Source of the DNA: Eubacterium sp.
Lineage (GTDB): Bacteria > Bacillota > Clostridia > Oscillospirales > Acutalibacteraceae
Direction of reading: 5' to 3'
Length of the DNA stretch: 59,383 bases
NCBI GenBank assembly: GCA_017886765.1
Contig: JAGHJI010000059.1
Coordinates: 1 to 59,383 of the forward strand
Shown: one piece after another, positions 42,954 through 51,224 of the stretch
Position numbering within the stretch: position 1 is the first letter of the stretch
Layout: each line of letters opens with the position of its first letter
The notes under the pieces: model-generated
Seen by the model: the letters and a program-made list of their open reading frames with translations, nothing else
Database searches by the model: none
What the model was told of the DNA's origin: nothing
Translations under genes and position numbers: made by a program

Positions 42954-44222
42954 TTATGCATACCGCCATCCTCCATTTGAAAAATAGATTGCGTTTTCCC
43001 TTGAATATGAGGTATAGATACAGCTTCCTCTGTAAAGTCCCTGACTGTTTCCAAAGAGAAAGACGTACTGATAGCCGTAACCGATACCGATCGAATTTAT
43101 ATCATCCGGACGAGAGGCGTAAACAATCATCTTATCGTCCTTGGAGTTCATATTATACTCCCTTGCCTGGATGATATCGCCCACGATTGCCGAATAATAC
43201 AGCCTGTTGGCGTAAATAACGGGATAGTCCGTTAATGAACAGTCCTCAAGCAGAGTGACGATCTGCTCGGAGCCGAATTTCTGCCTGCACAGATTATAGG
43301 TGTCATCGGTCTGCTTTTTATAATAATAGAAGTACCCGCATTCAAGCTGGATATTAATAATATTGCCATCTCTTGAATCATCCATAAAATATCTTCTGTC
43401 AGACTTATCATTCAGCGCTACCGTGATATACTCGTAATACTTGGATACCTCGTCATAGGTCGTAAAGAAGATCCTTGAAAGAGATATGCCCACGAAATTC
43501 ACTTTTTTACCGGCTTCTGCCTGATAAAGCGTTGTCTTTTCCAAGGAATTTATATCAATATATCCCACGGAATTATCGGTACCAACGTAATAAATTTTAT
43601 CGTTATACAGATAAGCAAAATCAATATCATCAGCAACATTTACCATATCCCCGCCGACGATCTGCGCTTTTTTCAGCTTATGGCTGTCCGTATCTACCAT
43701 ATAGATATAATCGCCCAGAACATTAAGACAGGTGAAATTATAACGATTCACCACAAGGTCCGTATATGTTTCCGAATTGGGCTCAAAACGGTAAAGACCG
43801 GAGCCGGCTATGCTGTAGTAAATATAAGACGAGCTGTATGTAACCGTTCCGTTTGATTTATTCAGAAGATTACCCACCTGATTCCCCTGAAGAGAGGTGT
43901 CAAAGGCAAAATCGTCAAAGGATGTATAGTCATAGTTCTGCCTTTTTGTCGTTGTGGGTCTGGTCGTAGTCGGAGGCGCTGTTGTTGTGGTGGTCTGTTT
44001 TAAGACATCCTCCTTGACAAAAGACACCACCTGCTGCACCTTCTCCTGAGGTATCAGGCTGGATATTTTAAAATCCGGATCCAACACCTTTGTTGTTATT
44101 AAAAACGCGGCAACCGCAAGTATAAGGATCGAGAGAAAAATCAAAAAGTTCTTCCCCGCCTGTTTTCTGCGCTGCGCTCTTTTTCTTTTTTTCCTTTGTT
44201 CTGCTCTTTCCTTTTCGTCCAT
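42954..44222 (-). CDS. Membrane-anchored DUF5050-like beta-propeller protein
   Basis: 422 residues. A very basic cytoplasmic N-terminus (RKKRKRAQRRKQ) precedes one membrane helix (FLIFLSILILAVAAFLI, ~25-43), a threonine/proline-rich wall-spanning linker (TTTTTAPPTTTRPTTTK, ~78-95), then an extracellular domain of repeated strands such as YIYYSIAGSGLYR, DKIYYVGTDN and NRLYYSAIVGD, typical of DUF5050. Function is unknown; similar proteins are thought to act at the cell surface. It starts 7 bases after proA and precedes a flippase. Confidence 0.78.
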   Translation of the reverse strand: MDEKERAEQRKKRKRAQRRKQAGKNFLIFLSILILAVAAFLITTKVLDPDFKISSLIPQEKVQQVVSFVKEDVLKQTTTTTAPPTTTRPTTTKRQNYDYTSFDDFAFDTSLQGNQVGNLLNKSNGTVTYSSSYIYYSIAGSGLYRFEPNSETYTDLVVNRYNFTCLNVLGDYIYMVDTDSHKLKKAQIVGGDMVNVADDIDFAYLYNDKIYYVGTDNSVGYIDINSLEKTTLYQAEAGKKVNFVGISLSRIFFTTYDEVSKYYEYITVALNDKSDRRYFMDDSRDGNIINIQLECGYFYYYKKQTDDTYNLCRQKFGSEQIVTLLEDCSLTDYPVIYANRLYYSAIVGDIIQAREYNMNSKDDKMIVYASRPDDINSIGIGYGYQYVFLFGNSQGLYRGSCIYTSYSRENAIYFSNGGWRYA

Positions 44223-44229
44223 TTTACAG

Positions 44230-45474
44230 TTATCTTACCTGTCCGTTTCCAAAAATTAAATACTTTGTTGTTGTAAGCTGGGCAAGTCCCATAGGACCCC
44301 TTGCATGTAGCTTCTGGGTCGAAATACCGATTTCAGCGCCCAGTCCGAATTCACCGCCGTCGGTAAAGCGGGTGGAAGCATTGTGATAAACAGCCGAAGA
44401 ATCTATCCTTTTCATAAATTCCCTTGCGTTATCCTCATTCTGCGTAATGATTGCCTCTGAATGGCCGGTGGAGTTTTTATTTATATGCTCAATCGCCTCA
44501 TCAAGACTGTCCACCGTTTTAACACTGATTATGTAATCAAGATATTCGGTTGAAAAGTCAAGCTCCTCCGCCGCTTCAATATCCGGACAAACTGCTCTTG
44601 CCCGTTCATCGCCGCGAATGATCACATTCTTTTCATCCAGTCTTTTTTTAATAACCGGCAGAGCGCGGTCAATCACCCTGCTGTGAATCACAAGACTTTC
44701 ACATGCGTTGCACACGCTGATTCTCTGCGTCTTGGCGTTGAAAATAATATCCGCCGCCATATCTACATCGGCGTATTCGTCAACATAAATATGGCAGTTG
44801 CCGGATCCCGTTTCAATAACCGGCACCGTCGAATTTTCAACCACGGACTGTATAAGCGCCTTGCCGCCCCTGGGAATAAGACAGTCAAGGTAATCCTTCA
44901 TTTTCATAAGCTCGGTGGCCGACGCCCGGCTGGTATCGGTCACAAGCTGTATGGCGTCCTCCGGCAGTCCGACGCTTTTCACAGCGTCACGCATAATATT
45001 TGCTATGGCTATATTTGAGTGGACAGCCTCTTTTCCGCCGCGCAGAATAACCGCGTTGCCGCTCTTAAGACAAAGGGCGGCGGCGTCCGCGGTAACATTG
45101 GGACGCGCCTCATAAATGATACCTATAACGCCCATCGGAAATGATATTTTCTGAATTTTCATGCCGTTTGCATGCACGGTTTCCTCCAGTATTTTACCGC
45201 AGGGATCGTCCAGCTTTGACACCTGGATACAACCGTCAGCCATGCCTCTGATCCTGTCCTCATTGAGCATAAGCCTGTCAAGCAGTCCTTCTCCAAGCCC
45301 TGACGCTCTGCCGTTTTCCAGATCTATTTTATTCTGCTCAATAATTTTATCCGTATGATCCACAAGAGCCAGCGCTATTTTTTCCAGCGCGTTATTTTTC
45401 ATTTCCGTTGAAACGGTGGTTAAAATGCCCGCCGCCTTCTTTGCGTTTTCTCCTAACTGTTTCATCATAATCAT
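44230..45474 (-). CDS. proA: Gamma-glutamyl phosphate reductase
   Basis: Second step of proline synthesis: reduces gamma-glutamyl phosphate to glutamate semialdehyde with NADPH. Aldehyde-dehydrogenase-like fold of 414 residues; YEARPNVTADAAALCLKSGNA and the catalytic cysteine in ISVCNACESLVIH are visible. The ATG overlaps the proB stop (ATGA). Two further ATGs at codons 3 and 4 are also possible starts. It follows proB as in the usual proBA operon. Confidence 0.96.
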   Translation of the reverse strand: MIMMKQLGENAKKAAGILTTVSTEMKNNALEKIALALVDHTDKIIEQNKIDLENGRASGLGEGLLDRLMLNEDRIRGMADGCIQVSKLDDPCGKILEETVHANGMKIQKISFPMGVIGIIYEARPNVTADAAALCLKSGNAVILRGGKEAVHSNIAIANIMRDAVKSVGLPEDAIQLVTDTSRASATELMKMKDYLDCLIPRGGKALIQSVVENSTVPVIETGSGNCHIYVDEYADVDMAADIIFNAKTQRISVCNACESLVIHSRVIDRALPVIKKRLDEKNVIIRGDERARAVCPDIEAAEELDFSTEYLDYIISVKTVDSLDEAIEHINKNSTGHSEAIITQNEDNAREFMKRIDSSAVYHNASTRFTDGGEFGLGAEIGISTQKLHARGPMGLAQLTTTKYLIFGNGQVR

Positions 45475-46259
45475 TCACCCTTTGCAGAAAAATATGTACC
45501 GATACTTTTATCTTCCAGAACCTTATAAATGGAGGTAGGCTTTTCACCGTTCATAATGATTACGGGAATACCCGCGTCCGTAGCAATCTTTGCCGCTTTT
45601 ATCTTTGTGGCAAATCCGCCGGTTCCCTTTTCACCGGCGTCGCCGGCGATTTTAAATATATCGTCGGTAATTTCATCCACCTGTGAAATCAGCCTGGCGT
45701 TTTTGTTTTTATGGGGATTATCATCATACAGTCCGTCTGTATCCGTTAAAAGAATCAGCAGATCCGCATGAATAAGCTGCGCAACATTGGCGCTGAGACA
45801 ATCATTGTCGCCGTTTAAAAGTTCCTCAACATACACGGAATCGTTTTCATTCACGATTGGCAGCGCGTCATAATCAAGTAACTGGTTGAAGGTATCCAGC
45901 AGATGCTCTTTTTCCGCCTTATTGGTAAGCGTATCCGCGGTAAACAGGAGCTGACTGACAACAACACCGTATTCGGAAAACAGCTTGTCATACAAAAACA
46001 TCAGCTCGCACTGACCTACGGCCGCCGACGCCTGAAGTCCTTTTGTAGTTTTCGGCTTGGCGGAGAAGCCCAGTTTCGCCGCACCTATACCGACGGCGCC
46101 GCTTGATACCAGAACGATCTCATGGCCTTCATTTTTCAGGTCTGATAAAACCGAAACCAGCTTTGCCATACGGGCAATATTTGTTTTACCGGTATTATGC
46201 GTCAGCGTTGAAGTTCCCACCTTAACAACAATTCTCTTCTTTCCCTCAATTTTAGCCAT
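45471..46259 (-). CDS. proB: Glutamate 5-kinase
   Basis: First committed step of proline synthesis. Amino-acid-kinase fold with VVKVGTSTLTHNTGK, LVSSGAVGIGAAKLG and the PIVNENDSV segment; GTGGFATKIKAAKIA is the nucleotide-binding loop. The start at 46259 (MAKIEGKK) follows GGAGAAG at 6 bases; earlier in-frame ATGs lie over the promoter. At 262 residues it has no PUA domain, as in some Firmicutes. Proline feedback is expected at the kinase. Confidence 0.96.
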   Translation of the reverse strand: MAKIEGKKRIVVKVGTSTLTHNTGKTNIARMAKLVSVLSDLKNEGHEIVLVSSGAVGIGAAKLGFSAKPKTTKGLQASAAVGQCELMFLYDKLFSEYGVVVSQLLFTADTLTNKAEKEHLLDTFNQLLDYDALPIVNENDSVYVEELLNGDNDCLSANVAQLIHADLLILLTDTDGLYDDNPHKNKNARLISQVDEITDDIFKIAGDAGEKGTGGFATKIKAAKIATDAGIPVIIMNGEKPTSIYKVLEDKSIGTYFSAKGE

Positions 46260-46292
46260 GACATACTTCTCCATAATAATACAATTATTAGT

Positions 46293-46322
46293 ATTATAGC
46301 ATAGGCTGTATGAATTCTGCAA
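46293..46322 (-). promoter_or_regulatory. Promoter of proBA
   Basis: TTGCAG, 18-base spacer, TATAAT with extended -10 (TGCTATAAT) on the minus strand, 34 bases before the proB start. No T-box hallmark was seen in the short leader. Confidence 0.7.
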
Positions 46323-46421
46323 GTAAAAAGCATATAAATTCACACTTATATAAATAGTATCACAACAATTGAAAATTTTTTGTATGAATTTTTAAATTTC
46401 GGTAAAAAATAGTTCTGGAGA

Positions 46422-46542
46422 CAGCAGCAGACAAATCCGCTGCTGAGATCATATTGCCCTGCATTGCAGACGGCGGTAATCCATAATGCGCCTTATCAGC
46501 CCACAATAAAGCGTGTTCATTATATGATTAAAATTTGTGGGC
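46422..46542 (+). promoter_or_regulatory. Structured leader before ypeB
   Basis: The 190-base space before ypeB carries nested inverted repeats: CAGCAGC/GCTGCTG (46422-46445), GCATT/AATGC (46461-46489) and a perfect 8-bp pair GCCCACAA/TTGTGGGC (46499-46506 with 46535-46542). The last arm ends where the purine-rich GGCGGAAAGG ribosome-binding region begins. It matches no riboswitch class that I recognise. Confidence 0.35.
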
Positions 46543-46551
46543 GGAAAGGCT

Positions 46552-47889
46552 ATGAAATGGATGACGAAACGAGGTTATATCAGATTGTTTTCATATTCAA
46601 TCGCCGTCGTTGCAATTCTTGCCGGGTTTGCGATTGTAAATATGAATATGGCAGCGAATTATAAGGCGCAGCTGGAAAACAACTATCAGCAGAGCCTCAA
46701 TGAGCTGTCTGAAACCATGGATTCAATTGAAACCAATCTGACAAAAAGCATCTATTCCAATTCGGATAAAATGCTTTATGAGATCAGCTCGGACTTATAT
46801 TCCGAATGTACGAAGGCAAAGGACGCGCTGTCACGGCTGCCGGTAGGTCAGATGAATCTGAGCTCCACCTACAAATTTATCAGCCAGGCAAGCGACTATG
46901 CCACATATATCGCGCAGAAGACAGCCTCCGGTGAAACGGTAAGCGAGGAAGAGCATAACAATCTGTCCACCCTATTAAATTATGCAAGTCAGTTGAATAC
47001 CTCCATTGAATCCATGGTGTCTATCTGTAATAACGGAGGACTGATTACAGCAAGCAACGTAAAAAACGAAGATAACATCACGGTAAACGCGCTGACAAAC
47101 GATATGACCACCGCGGAAAACGCATTTAAGGACTACCCCACTCTGCTTTATGACGGGCCCTTTGCCGACGCAGTATTAAACCGTGAGTCCGAAATGCTAA
47201 AAAATGCCGACAGCTACAGCAAAGAGGACGCCATAGACATTGCGGCGTATGCTATGGACTGCTCTACAGACCAGGTAAGTTTTGAGAGCGAGGAGGACGG
47301 AAATTTACCCTGCTATGTTTTCACATACGGTCAGAAAACAGTGGGCATTACAAAATCCGGCGGATATGTGGCGTATATGCTTTACGGCGGTAAAATAACC
47401 AAATCCACCGTCACGGAGCAGAACGCGGTAAACATCGCCAAAAATTATCTGGATAAACTGGGGTACGAAAATATGACGGAAACCTATTATATGACCGACA
47501 ACAATGTCTGCGTCATTAACTTTGCGTACACCGTCTCAAATGTCGTATACTACAGCGATCTGATAAAAGTGGGTGTATCCATGAATGATGGAGAGGTCGT
47601 ATCCATGGAAGCCAAAGGCTTTTTGGTAAATCACAGGGAAAGGACCGCTTTCAAAGCGACAGAGAAACAAGCTGACCTCCAGAAAAATCTCAGCCCCTAT
47701 CTTGAAGTGCTGGATGTAAAAAGATGCGTTATTCCCAAGGATAACGGAACAGAGGCCATGTGCTACGAATTCCATTGCGAAAGCTCGGAAACAAACGAAG
47801 AAGTACTGATCTATGTAAACGCCAATACGGGCGCTGAAGAAAATATTTTACTTCTGCTTTATTCAGACGGCGGAACATTGACAAAATAA
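46552..47889 (+). CDS. ypeB: Germination protein YpeB
   Basis: 445 residues. One N-terminal membrane helix (residues ~10-30) is followed by an extracytoplasmic helical region, the family mark LLYDGPFADAV near 200 and two PepSY-type repeats (DQVSFESEEDG.., SKSTVTEQNAVNIAKNYL-like). In Bacillus YpeB localises and protects the cortex-lytic enzyme SleB in the spore. sleB normally sits just upstream; here there is none in the window. The start is uncertain: GTG 46537, ATG 46552 or ATG 46561; I favour 46552, with GGCGG 7-8 bases upstream. Confidence 0.88.
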   Translation: MKWMTKRGYIRLFSYSIAVVAILAGFAIVNMNMAANYKAQLENNYQQSLNELSETMDSIETNLTKSIYSNSDKMLYEISSDLYSECTKAKDALSRLPVGQMNLSSTYKFISQASDYATYIAQKTASGETVSEEEHNNLSTLLNYASQLNTSIESMVSICNNGGLITASNVKNEDNITVNALTNDMTTAENAFKDYPTLLYDGPFADAVLNRESEMLKNADSYSKEDAIDIAAYAMDCSTDQVSFESEEDGNLPCYVFTYGQKTVGITKSGGYVAYMLYGGKITKSTVTEQNAVNIAKNYLDKLGYENMTETYYMTDNNVCVINFAYTVSNVVYYSDLIKVGVSMNDGEVVSMEAKGFLVNHRERTAFKATEKQADLQKNLSPYLEVLDVKRCVIPKDNGTEAMCYEFHCESSETNEEVLIYVNANTGAEENILLLLYSDGGTLTK

Positions 47890-47943
47890 ATTTGAATAAT
47901 TTTTATAAAACGGTTAATTATAATTGTGAAAGGAAGTTATACT

Positions 47944-48258
47944 ATGAAAAGTAAAATCTTAATTATTGCAATGGCAGTTGCAGTTATCGCCACGGTATTT
48001 ATGGGTTGTACAAACAACAACGATAATGATATGACAACCACGGAAAACACCTCAGCGGTAACCGACACAACAAATACGGCTGATACAACATCAACAACAA
48101 ACAATCAGACAAATACAAGCAACAGTACCACAAATGACGCGGCCTCAAGAGCCGACAACGTAGCCGATGATATAGGCCAGGGCGCCGATGATTTGGCTGA
48201 CGGCGTAGGCGGCGCGGTTGACGAAGCCGGCGATGCAGTATCCGACGCGATGGATTAA
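47944..48258 (+). CDS. Small lipoprotein with Thr/Asn linker and acidic amphipathic tail
   Basis: 104 residues. Signal peptide MKSKILIIAMAVAVIATVF with lipobox FMGC (cysteine ~22), a Thr/Asn/Ser-rich spacer (~25-65), then DNVADDIGQGADDLADGVGGAVDEAGDAV-like repeats (quoted in part as ADDLADGVGG) resembling LEA-type 11-mers. AAAGGAAG precedes the ATG. No family recognised. It lies 54 bases after ypeB and shares a terminator region, so it may be expressed with it; a spore-coat or membrane role is inference. Confidence 0.75.
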   Translation: MKSKILIIAMAVAVIATVFMGCTNNNDNDMTTTENTSAVTDTTNTADTTSTTNNQTNTSNSTTNDAASRADNVADDIGQGADDLADGVGGAVDEAGDAVSDAMD

Positions 48259-48267
48259 TAAAGCAAA

Positions 48268-48307
48268 AGAATCAGAGCAGTCGTTTAAAAATGACTGCTC
48301 TGATTCT
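48268..48307 (+). terminator. Strong terminator after the lipoprotein gene
   Basis: A 15-bp perfect stem AGAATCAGAGCAGTC/GACTGCTCTGATTCT with a 10-base loop. The T-run is better on the minus side, so it may act in both directions. Confidence 0.8.
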
Positions 48308-48352
48308 TATATATACATACCATTTCATACATTCAACGCAGTGATGTAATCC

Positions 48353-48381
48353 TTGATAGCGCTTTTATATTTTGATATAAT
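48353..48381 (+). promoter_or_regulatory. Promoter of the EFR1-type gene
   Basis: TTGATA, 17-base spacer, TATAAT, ending 15 bases before the ATG at 48397, so the leader is very short. Confidence 0.65.
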
Positions 48382-48396
48382 AGATTTGGTGATATT

Positions 48397-49143
48397 ATGA
48401 TTTTATGCTTTTCAGGAACAGGCAACAGTATGTATGCCGCCAAAAGAATTTCCGCCGTTACGAACGACGGTATCCTTTCAATAAACGAGTATTTGAAAAA
48501 TAATAAGACGTATAACGCGCAGAAAAATGAAAGATGGATTATCGTCACACCCACATACGCCTGGAGAATACCGAGAGTCGTTGAAAATTTCATTAAGCAT
48601 ATTAAACAAAACGGAAAGCACACTGTTTATTTTATTATGACCTGCGGCAGTGAGATCGGCAACGCGGAAAAATATCTGAAACAGCTGTGTTCTGACCTGA
48701 AACTTCAATATTTCGGATGCAAGGAAATTGTCATGCCGGAAAACTATATCGCGATGTTCGACGCGCCGGATGAAAAAACCGCTCTGAAAATCATAGATAC
48801 AGCCGAGCCGCTCATTGATGAAACAGCCCGGCTTATAAAGGAGAATAAAACGCTGAATAAGAACTCCGCGTCGCTAAGCGGGAAAATCCGCAGTTCAATT
48901 GTGAACCGGATCTTTTATCCGGCAATTGTTCACGCGAAGGATTTTCATGTCAAGGACACCTGTGTCAGCTGCGGAATGTGTGAAAAGCTTTGTCCGCTGA
49001 ATAACATCAAACTGACAAACGGCAAACCCAGGTGGGAGGACCACTGCACCCACTGTATGGCGTGCATATGCCACTGCCCCGTCTGCGCTATAGAATACGG
49101 TAACAAAAGTCAAGGCAAGCCCAGATATACCTGCCCCAAATAG
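48397..49143 (+). CDS. EFR1-type flavodoxin-ferredoxin fusion protein
   Basis: 248 residues. Residues 1-150 form a flavodoxin-like domain beginning ILCFSGTGNSMYAAK (FMN phosphate loop SGTGNS). The C-terminus carries two [4Fe-4S] motifs: CVSCGMCEKLCP and CTHCMACICHCP. Such EFR1-family proteins are common in gut clostridia as putative electron-transfer proteins; the partner is unknown. It has its own promoter and converges on the XRE gene. Confidence 0.9.
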   Translation: MILCFSGTGNSMYAAKRISAVTNDGILSINEYLKNNKTYNAQKNERWIIVTPTYAWRIPRVVENFIKHIKQNGKHTVYFIMTCGSEIGNAEKYLKQLCSDLKLQYFGCKEIVMPENYIAMFDAPDEKTALKIIDTAEPLIDETARLIKENKTLNKNSASLSGKIRSSIVNRIFYPAIVHAKDFHVKDTCVSCGMCEKLCPLNNIKLTNGKPRWEDHCTHCMACICHCPVCAIEYGNKSQGKPRYTCPK

Positions 49144-49154
49144 CATCGCAGAAG

Positions 49155-49394
49155 TTATTTATTATCGGTTGTATTTCTTAATTTTTTTATCAATTCCTCG
49201 GAATTATCCAGAAACAGCAGAAAATTGATAAGCACTTTTGCTTTGCACATATATCTGCCGTTTTCCAGATCAATATAAGCCCGCGGCGTTATTTCCAGAA
49301 TCTCCGCCATTTCCTCAAGAGATAAATCGTGAGAAATTCGTTGACTTCTGAACTCGTCCATCAGTACCTTTTTCACTTTAATTTCATTATACAT
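49155..49394 (-). CDS. Small XRE-family helix-turn-helix regulator
   Basis: 79 residues, essentially one HTH_3 domain: HDLSLEEMAEILEITPRAYIDLENGRY spans the recognition helices (quoted in part as SLEEMAEILEITPRAY). GAGGTG lies 7 bases before the ATG. A perfect palindrome at 49451-49468 upstream is a candidate autoregulatory operator. It sits at the border of the degraded integration site and may have come with it. Confidence 0.8.
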   Translation of the reverse strand: MYNEIKVKKVLMDEFRSQRISHDLSLEEMAEILEITPRAYIDLENGRYMCKAKVLINFLLFLDNSEELIKKLRNTTDNK

Positions 49395-49450
49395 ATCGAC
49401 ACCTCATTGCCTTTGATAACATTATTTTACATAATTTTCCACCAAAGGTC

Positions 49451-49468
49451 TATGAAGTGTACTTCATA
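49451..49468. promoter_or_regulatory. Candidate operator palindrome of the XRE gene
   Basis: TATGAAGT-GT-ACTTCATA, a perfect 8-bp inverted repeat 57 bases before the XRE start. A weak promoter (TTCATA, 17 bases, TATGTA, minus strand) would overlap its proximal arm. Confidence 0.45.
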
Positions 49469-49475
49469 AATTTTA

Positions 49476-49512
49476 AAAAAATGAAAGGCTGACATCTGTT
49501 TTTCAGCCTTTC
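49476..49512 (-). terminator. Terminator upstream of the XRE gene
   Basis: Perfect 10-bp stem GAAAGGCTGA/TCAGCCTTTC followed by ATTTTTTT on the minus strand. It would end transcripts arriving from the DUF2971 gene or the former tRNA. Confidence 0.8.
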
Positions 49513-49567
49513 AGCATGTAGAAAAAGCCCGAGAATATATTTCTACACGCTGGCAGACTGCGAGAAA

Positions 49568-49605
49568 TGGAACTGGAGATGGGACTCGAACCCACGACCT
49601 CCGAT
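49568..49605 (-). pseudogene. 3' half of a tRNA-Thr gene (attachment-site remnant)
   Basis: Read on the minus strand, this has the 3' anticodon-stem strand (ATCGGAG), a complete T arm (GTGGG-TTCGAGT-CCCAT), the acceptor 3' strand CTCCAGT and TCCA. It differs at only two positions from the same part of the intact tRNA-Thr at 51864-51939. No 5' half exists: upstream sequence passes straight into the DUF2971 stop codon. This is the usual product of integration at a tRNA 3' end. Confidence 0.85.
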
Positions 49606-49609
49606 GTAG

Positions 49610-50386
49610 TTAAGAAAGTAATTTATCCAATAGATAATAATCATCTAATATTTGGATAATTTGTTTTCTTTCTTTGGTTGAGATAAACGGTGATAATGAT
49701 ATGCTCTTAATTATCGGCAAATGAATATAAATATACTTGAAATTCGGTTTTAGATGGTAAAACTTATTTGTTTTTTCATCAAGAACATTCTCACTTCCGA
49801 TAGGTCTTAATGCCACTCGCATCCTTGTTTCTGCTTCCATTTCCCAATTCCTTGGATTGCGATCATTATCTAAACCTGATTTTCGTTTTATCAAGCCTGC
49901 ATTTAACTCATATCCGTCTTTGGCAGTATGCTTATCAAAGCAATCTGTATAACATACATCCGCTAATATTTTGTCATAAATACACCAATCTTTTGACAGG
50001 CCATATGATTTGTGACTCCAGTTAGTTTGACCACCCAAATCATTACGAAAGTCTTTGAAACAGTTGATTAATTCCGGTTCACTGTATATCTTATCGAATT
50101 TTATATCTTCCGTTTCAAAATTTAATCTTATCTTGCCATAATTTTCAAAAAAATATGCCGAATTTTCCAACGCATGAGTAAAGCAAAGAACATAAACTTT
50201 TGCGTTCCAAAGAGAAGTTATTCTTTTATTTTCGTCACTGTCATTGACTGAATCAATACAACCCAGTCTCAGTGAATTATTCTTGAGTATTGCTTCAAGC
50301 GCATCGGAGCTTGTATAATGATACAAATTTTTGTGCAAATTTGCTTTTCCAACACATTCGTTATACATATCCATTGATTGATTCAT
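49610..50386 (-). CDS. DUF2971-family protein
   Basis: 258 residues. LYHYTSSDALEAILKNNSLRLG near the N-terminus (quoted here in part as LYHYTSSDALEAIL) and CFTHALENSAYFFENYG are the DUF2971 pattern. Function is unknown; such genes are frequent in mobile elements and defence islands. The start ATG at 50386 follows GAGGATATTT. Codon use is more AT-rich than in the core genes. Its stop lies 4 bases from the tRNA-Thr remnant, so it is the terminal gene of the former insertion. Confidence 0.8.
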   Translation of the reverse strand: MNQSMDMYNECVGKANLHKNLYHYTSSDALEAILKNNSLRLGCIDSVNDSDENKRITSLWNAKVYVLCFTHALENSAYFFENYGKIRLNFETEDIKFDKIYSEPELINCFKDFRNDLGGQTNWSHKSYGLSKDWCIYDKILADVCYTDCFDKHTAKDGYELNAGLIKRKSGLDNDRNPRNWEMEAETRMRVALRPIGSENVLDEKTNKFYHLKPNFKYIYIHLPIIKSISLSPFISTKERKQIIQILDDYYLLDKLLS

Positions 50387-50453
50387 AAATATCCTCAAAA
50401 TAAATTTTCTTATAAATCCACGGTGTTGTCATACCATACAAATACAAGTTATT

Positions 50454-50599
50454 TCAATATACCATTACTCCCACAAATTTATAATATATATCCATCATTT
50501 GAAACTTCTCACCGTTGGTGATCTCTTTTGCATGGATAACGATTTTTCTATCAGTTCGTTTAAAATTCTTGCATTAAGTTCTGTGATATCAGTATATTT
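50454..50599 (-). pseudogene. C-terminal remnant of a large serine recombinase (DUF4368 end)
   Basis: Minus-strand translation gives YTDITELNARILNELIEK in one frame and IVIHAKEITNGEKF...MDIYYKFVGV in the next. Joined across a one-base frameshift they match the C-terminal end (DUF4368) of TndX/TnpX-type large serine recombinases. Only about 50 residues of a normal ~500-residue protein survive. This is direct evidence of a lost conjugative or mobilisable element beside the tRNA remnant. Confidence 0.65.
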
Positions 50600-50725
50600 T
50601 CAATAAGGTTCATAGTCGTTCCATATCGTATTTTTCATCAATCGCCACAGTACTTGCCAAGTCTCAAACAAAGGTTGACCGAGTAATTCAGTCATAATTG
50701 CTTGAGTAGGGATATTTTCAAGCAT
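50600..50725 (-). pseudogene. N-terminal remnant of a DUF3788 gene
   Basis: An ATG at 50725 preceded by AAGGGGA opens MLENIPTQAIMTELLGQP and LFETWQVLW in frame. The next family block IDEKYDMERL lies in a shifted frame and is then stopped by TGA where the family has tryptophan. At that point the sequence becomes the recombinase remnant. The reading as DUF3788 rests on my memory of the family and is moderately sure; that the gene is broken is clear. Confidence 0.55.
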
Positions 50726-50748
50726 TGTATTTCCCCTTAATTTTGAAA

Positions 50749-51183
50749 TTATCGCTCATATTTCATAGGTGTGTATCTCATACCGTCGGATACTTGTTCA
50801 ATGTCCAAATCTACAAAACCCAACTTATGATAAACAGGAACAGCATACGGAGAAGAATTAACTGTAATGACTTTGCTTTTACTGTTTTCATAAAGATATT
50901 CCCAAAGTTTTCTACCAATACCTTGTCTATGGTATTGTGCTTTAACGAAAAAACAACAAATATGTTTTCGGTTATCATTGGTAGCGATAACACCTTTTAA
51001 CTCTTTATCATCATACGCTCCCCAAAATTCTAAAGTTTTAATTATTTCTTTATTATCTATAAAATCTTTGAATGACTGAACGCCTTCTTCTGAGTAATCG
51101 GGAGCATCAAATTGCAGAAATGTTGACCAAATCAAGTCGATGGCATAAGCAAATTGACTCTCATCTATTTTTTTAATTTCCAT
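50749..51183 (-). CDS. GNAT-family N-acetyltransferase
   Basis: 144 residues. CCFFVKAQYHRQGIGRKLWEYL (quoted in part as KAQYHRQGIGRKLW) is the acetyl-CoA motif, and SSPYAVPVYHKLGFVD is the typical end of the fold. The start at 51183 (MEIKKIDES) follows GAGGTG at 6 bases. AT-rich and part of the former insertion region. Substrate unknown. Confidence 0.85.
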   Translation of the reverse strand: MEIKKIDESQFAYAIDLIWSTFLQFDAPDYSEEGVQSFKDFIDNKEIIKTLEFWGAYDDKELKGVIATNDNRKHICCFFVKAQYHRQGIGRKLWEYLYENSKSKVITVNSSPYAVPVYHKLGFVDLDIEQVSDGMRYTPMKYER

Positions 51184-51224
51184 GCCAAGCACCTCGCAAA
51201 ACACAAATTGTTACCCTATGTATT

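Noticed and set aside
46260-46343. N-terminal extension of proB
   Set aside because: In-frame ATGs exist, but they overlie the promoter's -10 region and lack a ribosome-binding site; ATG 46259 has GGAGAAG.
49568-49605. Functional tRNA gene
   Set aside because: Only the 3' half is present; no D arm, anticodon loop or 5' acceptor strand.
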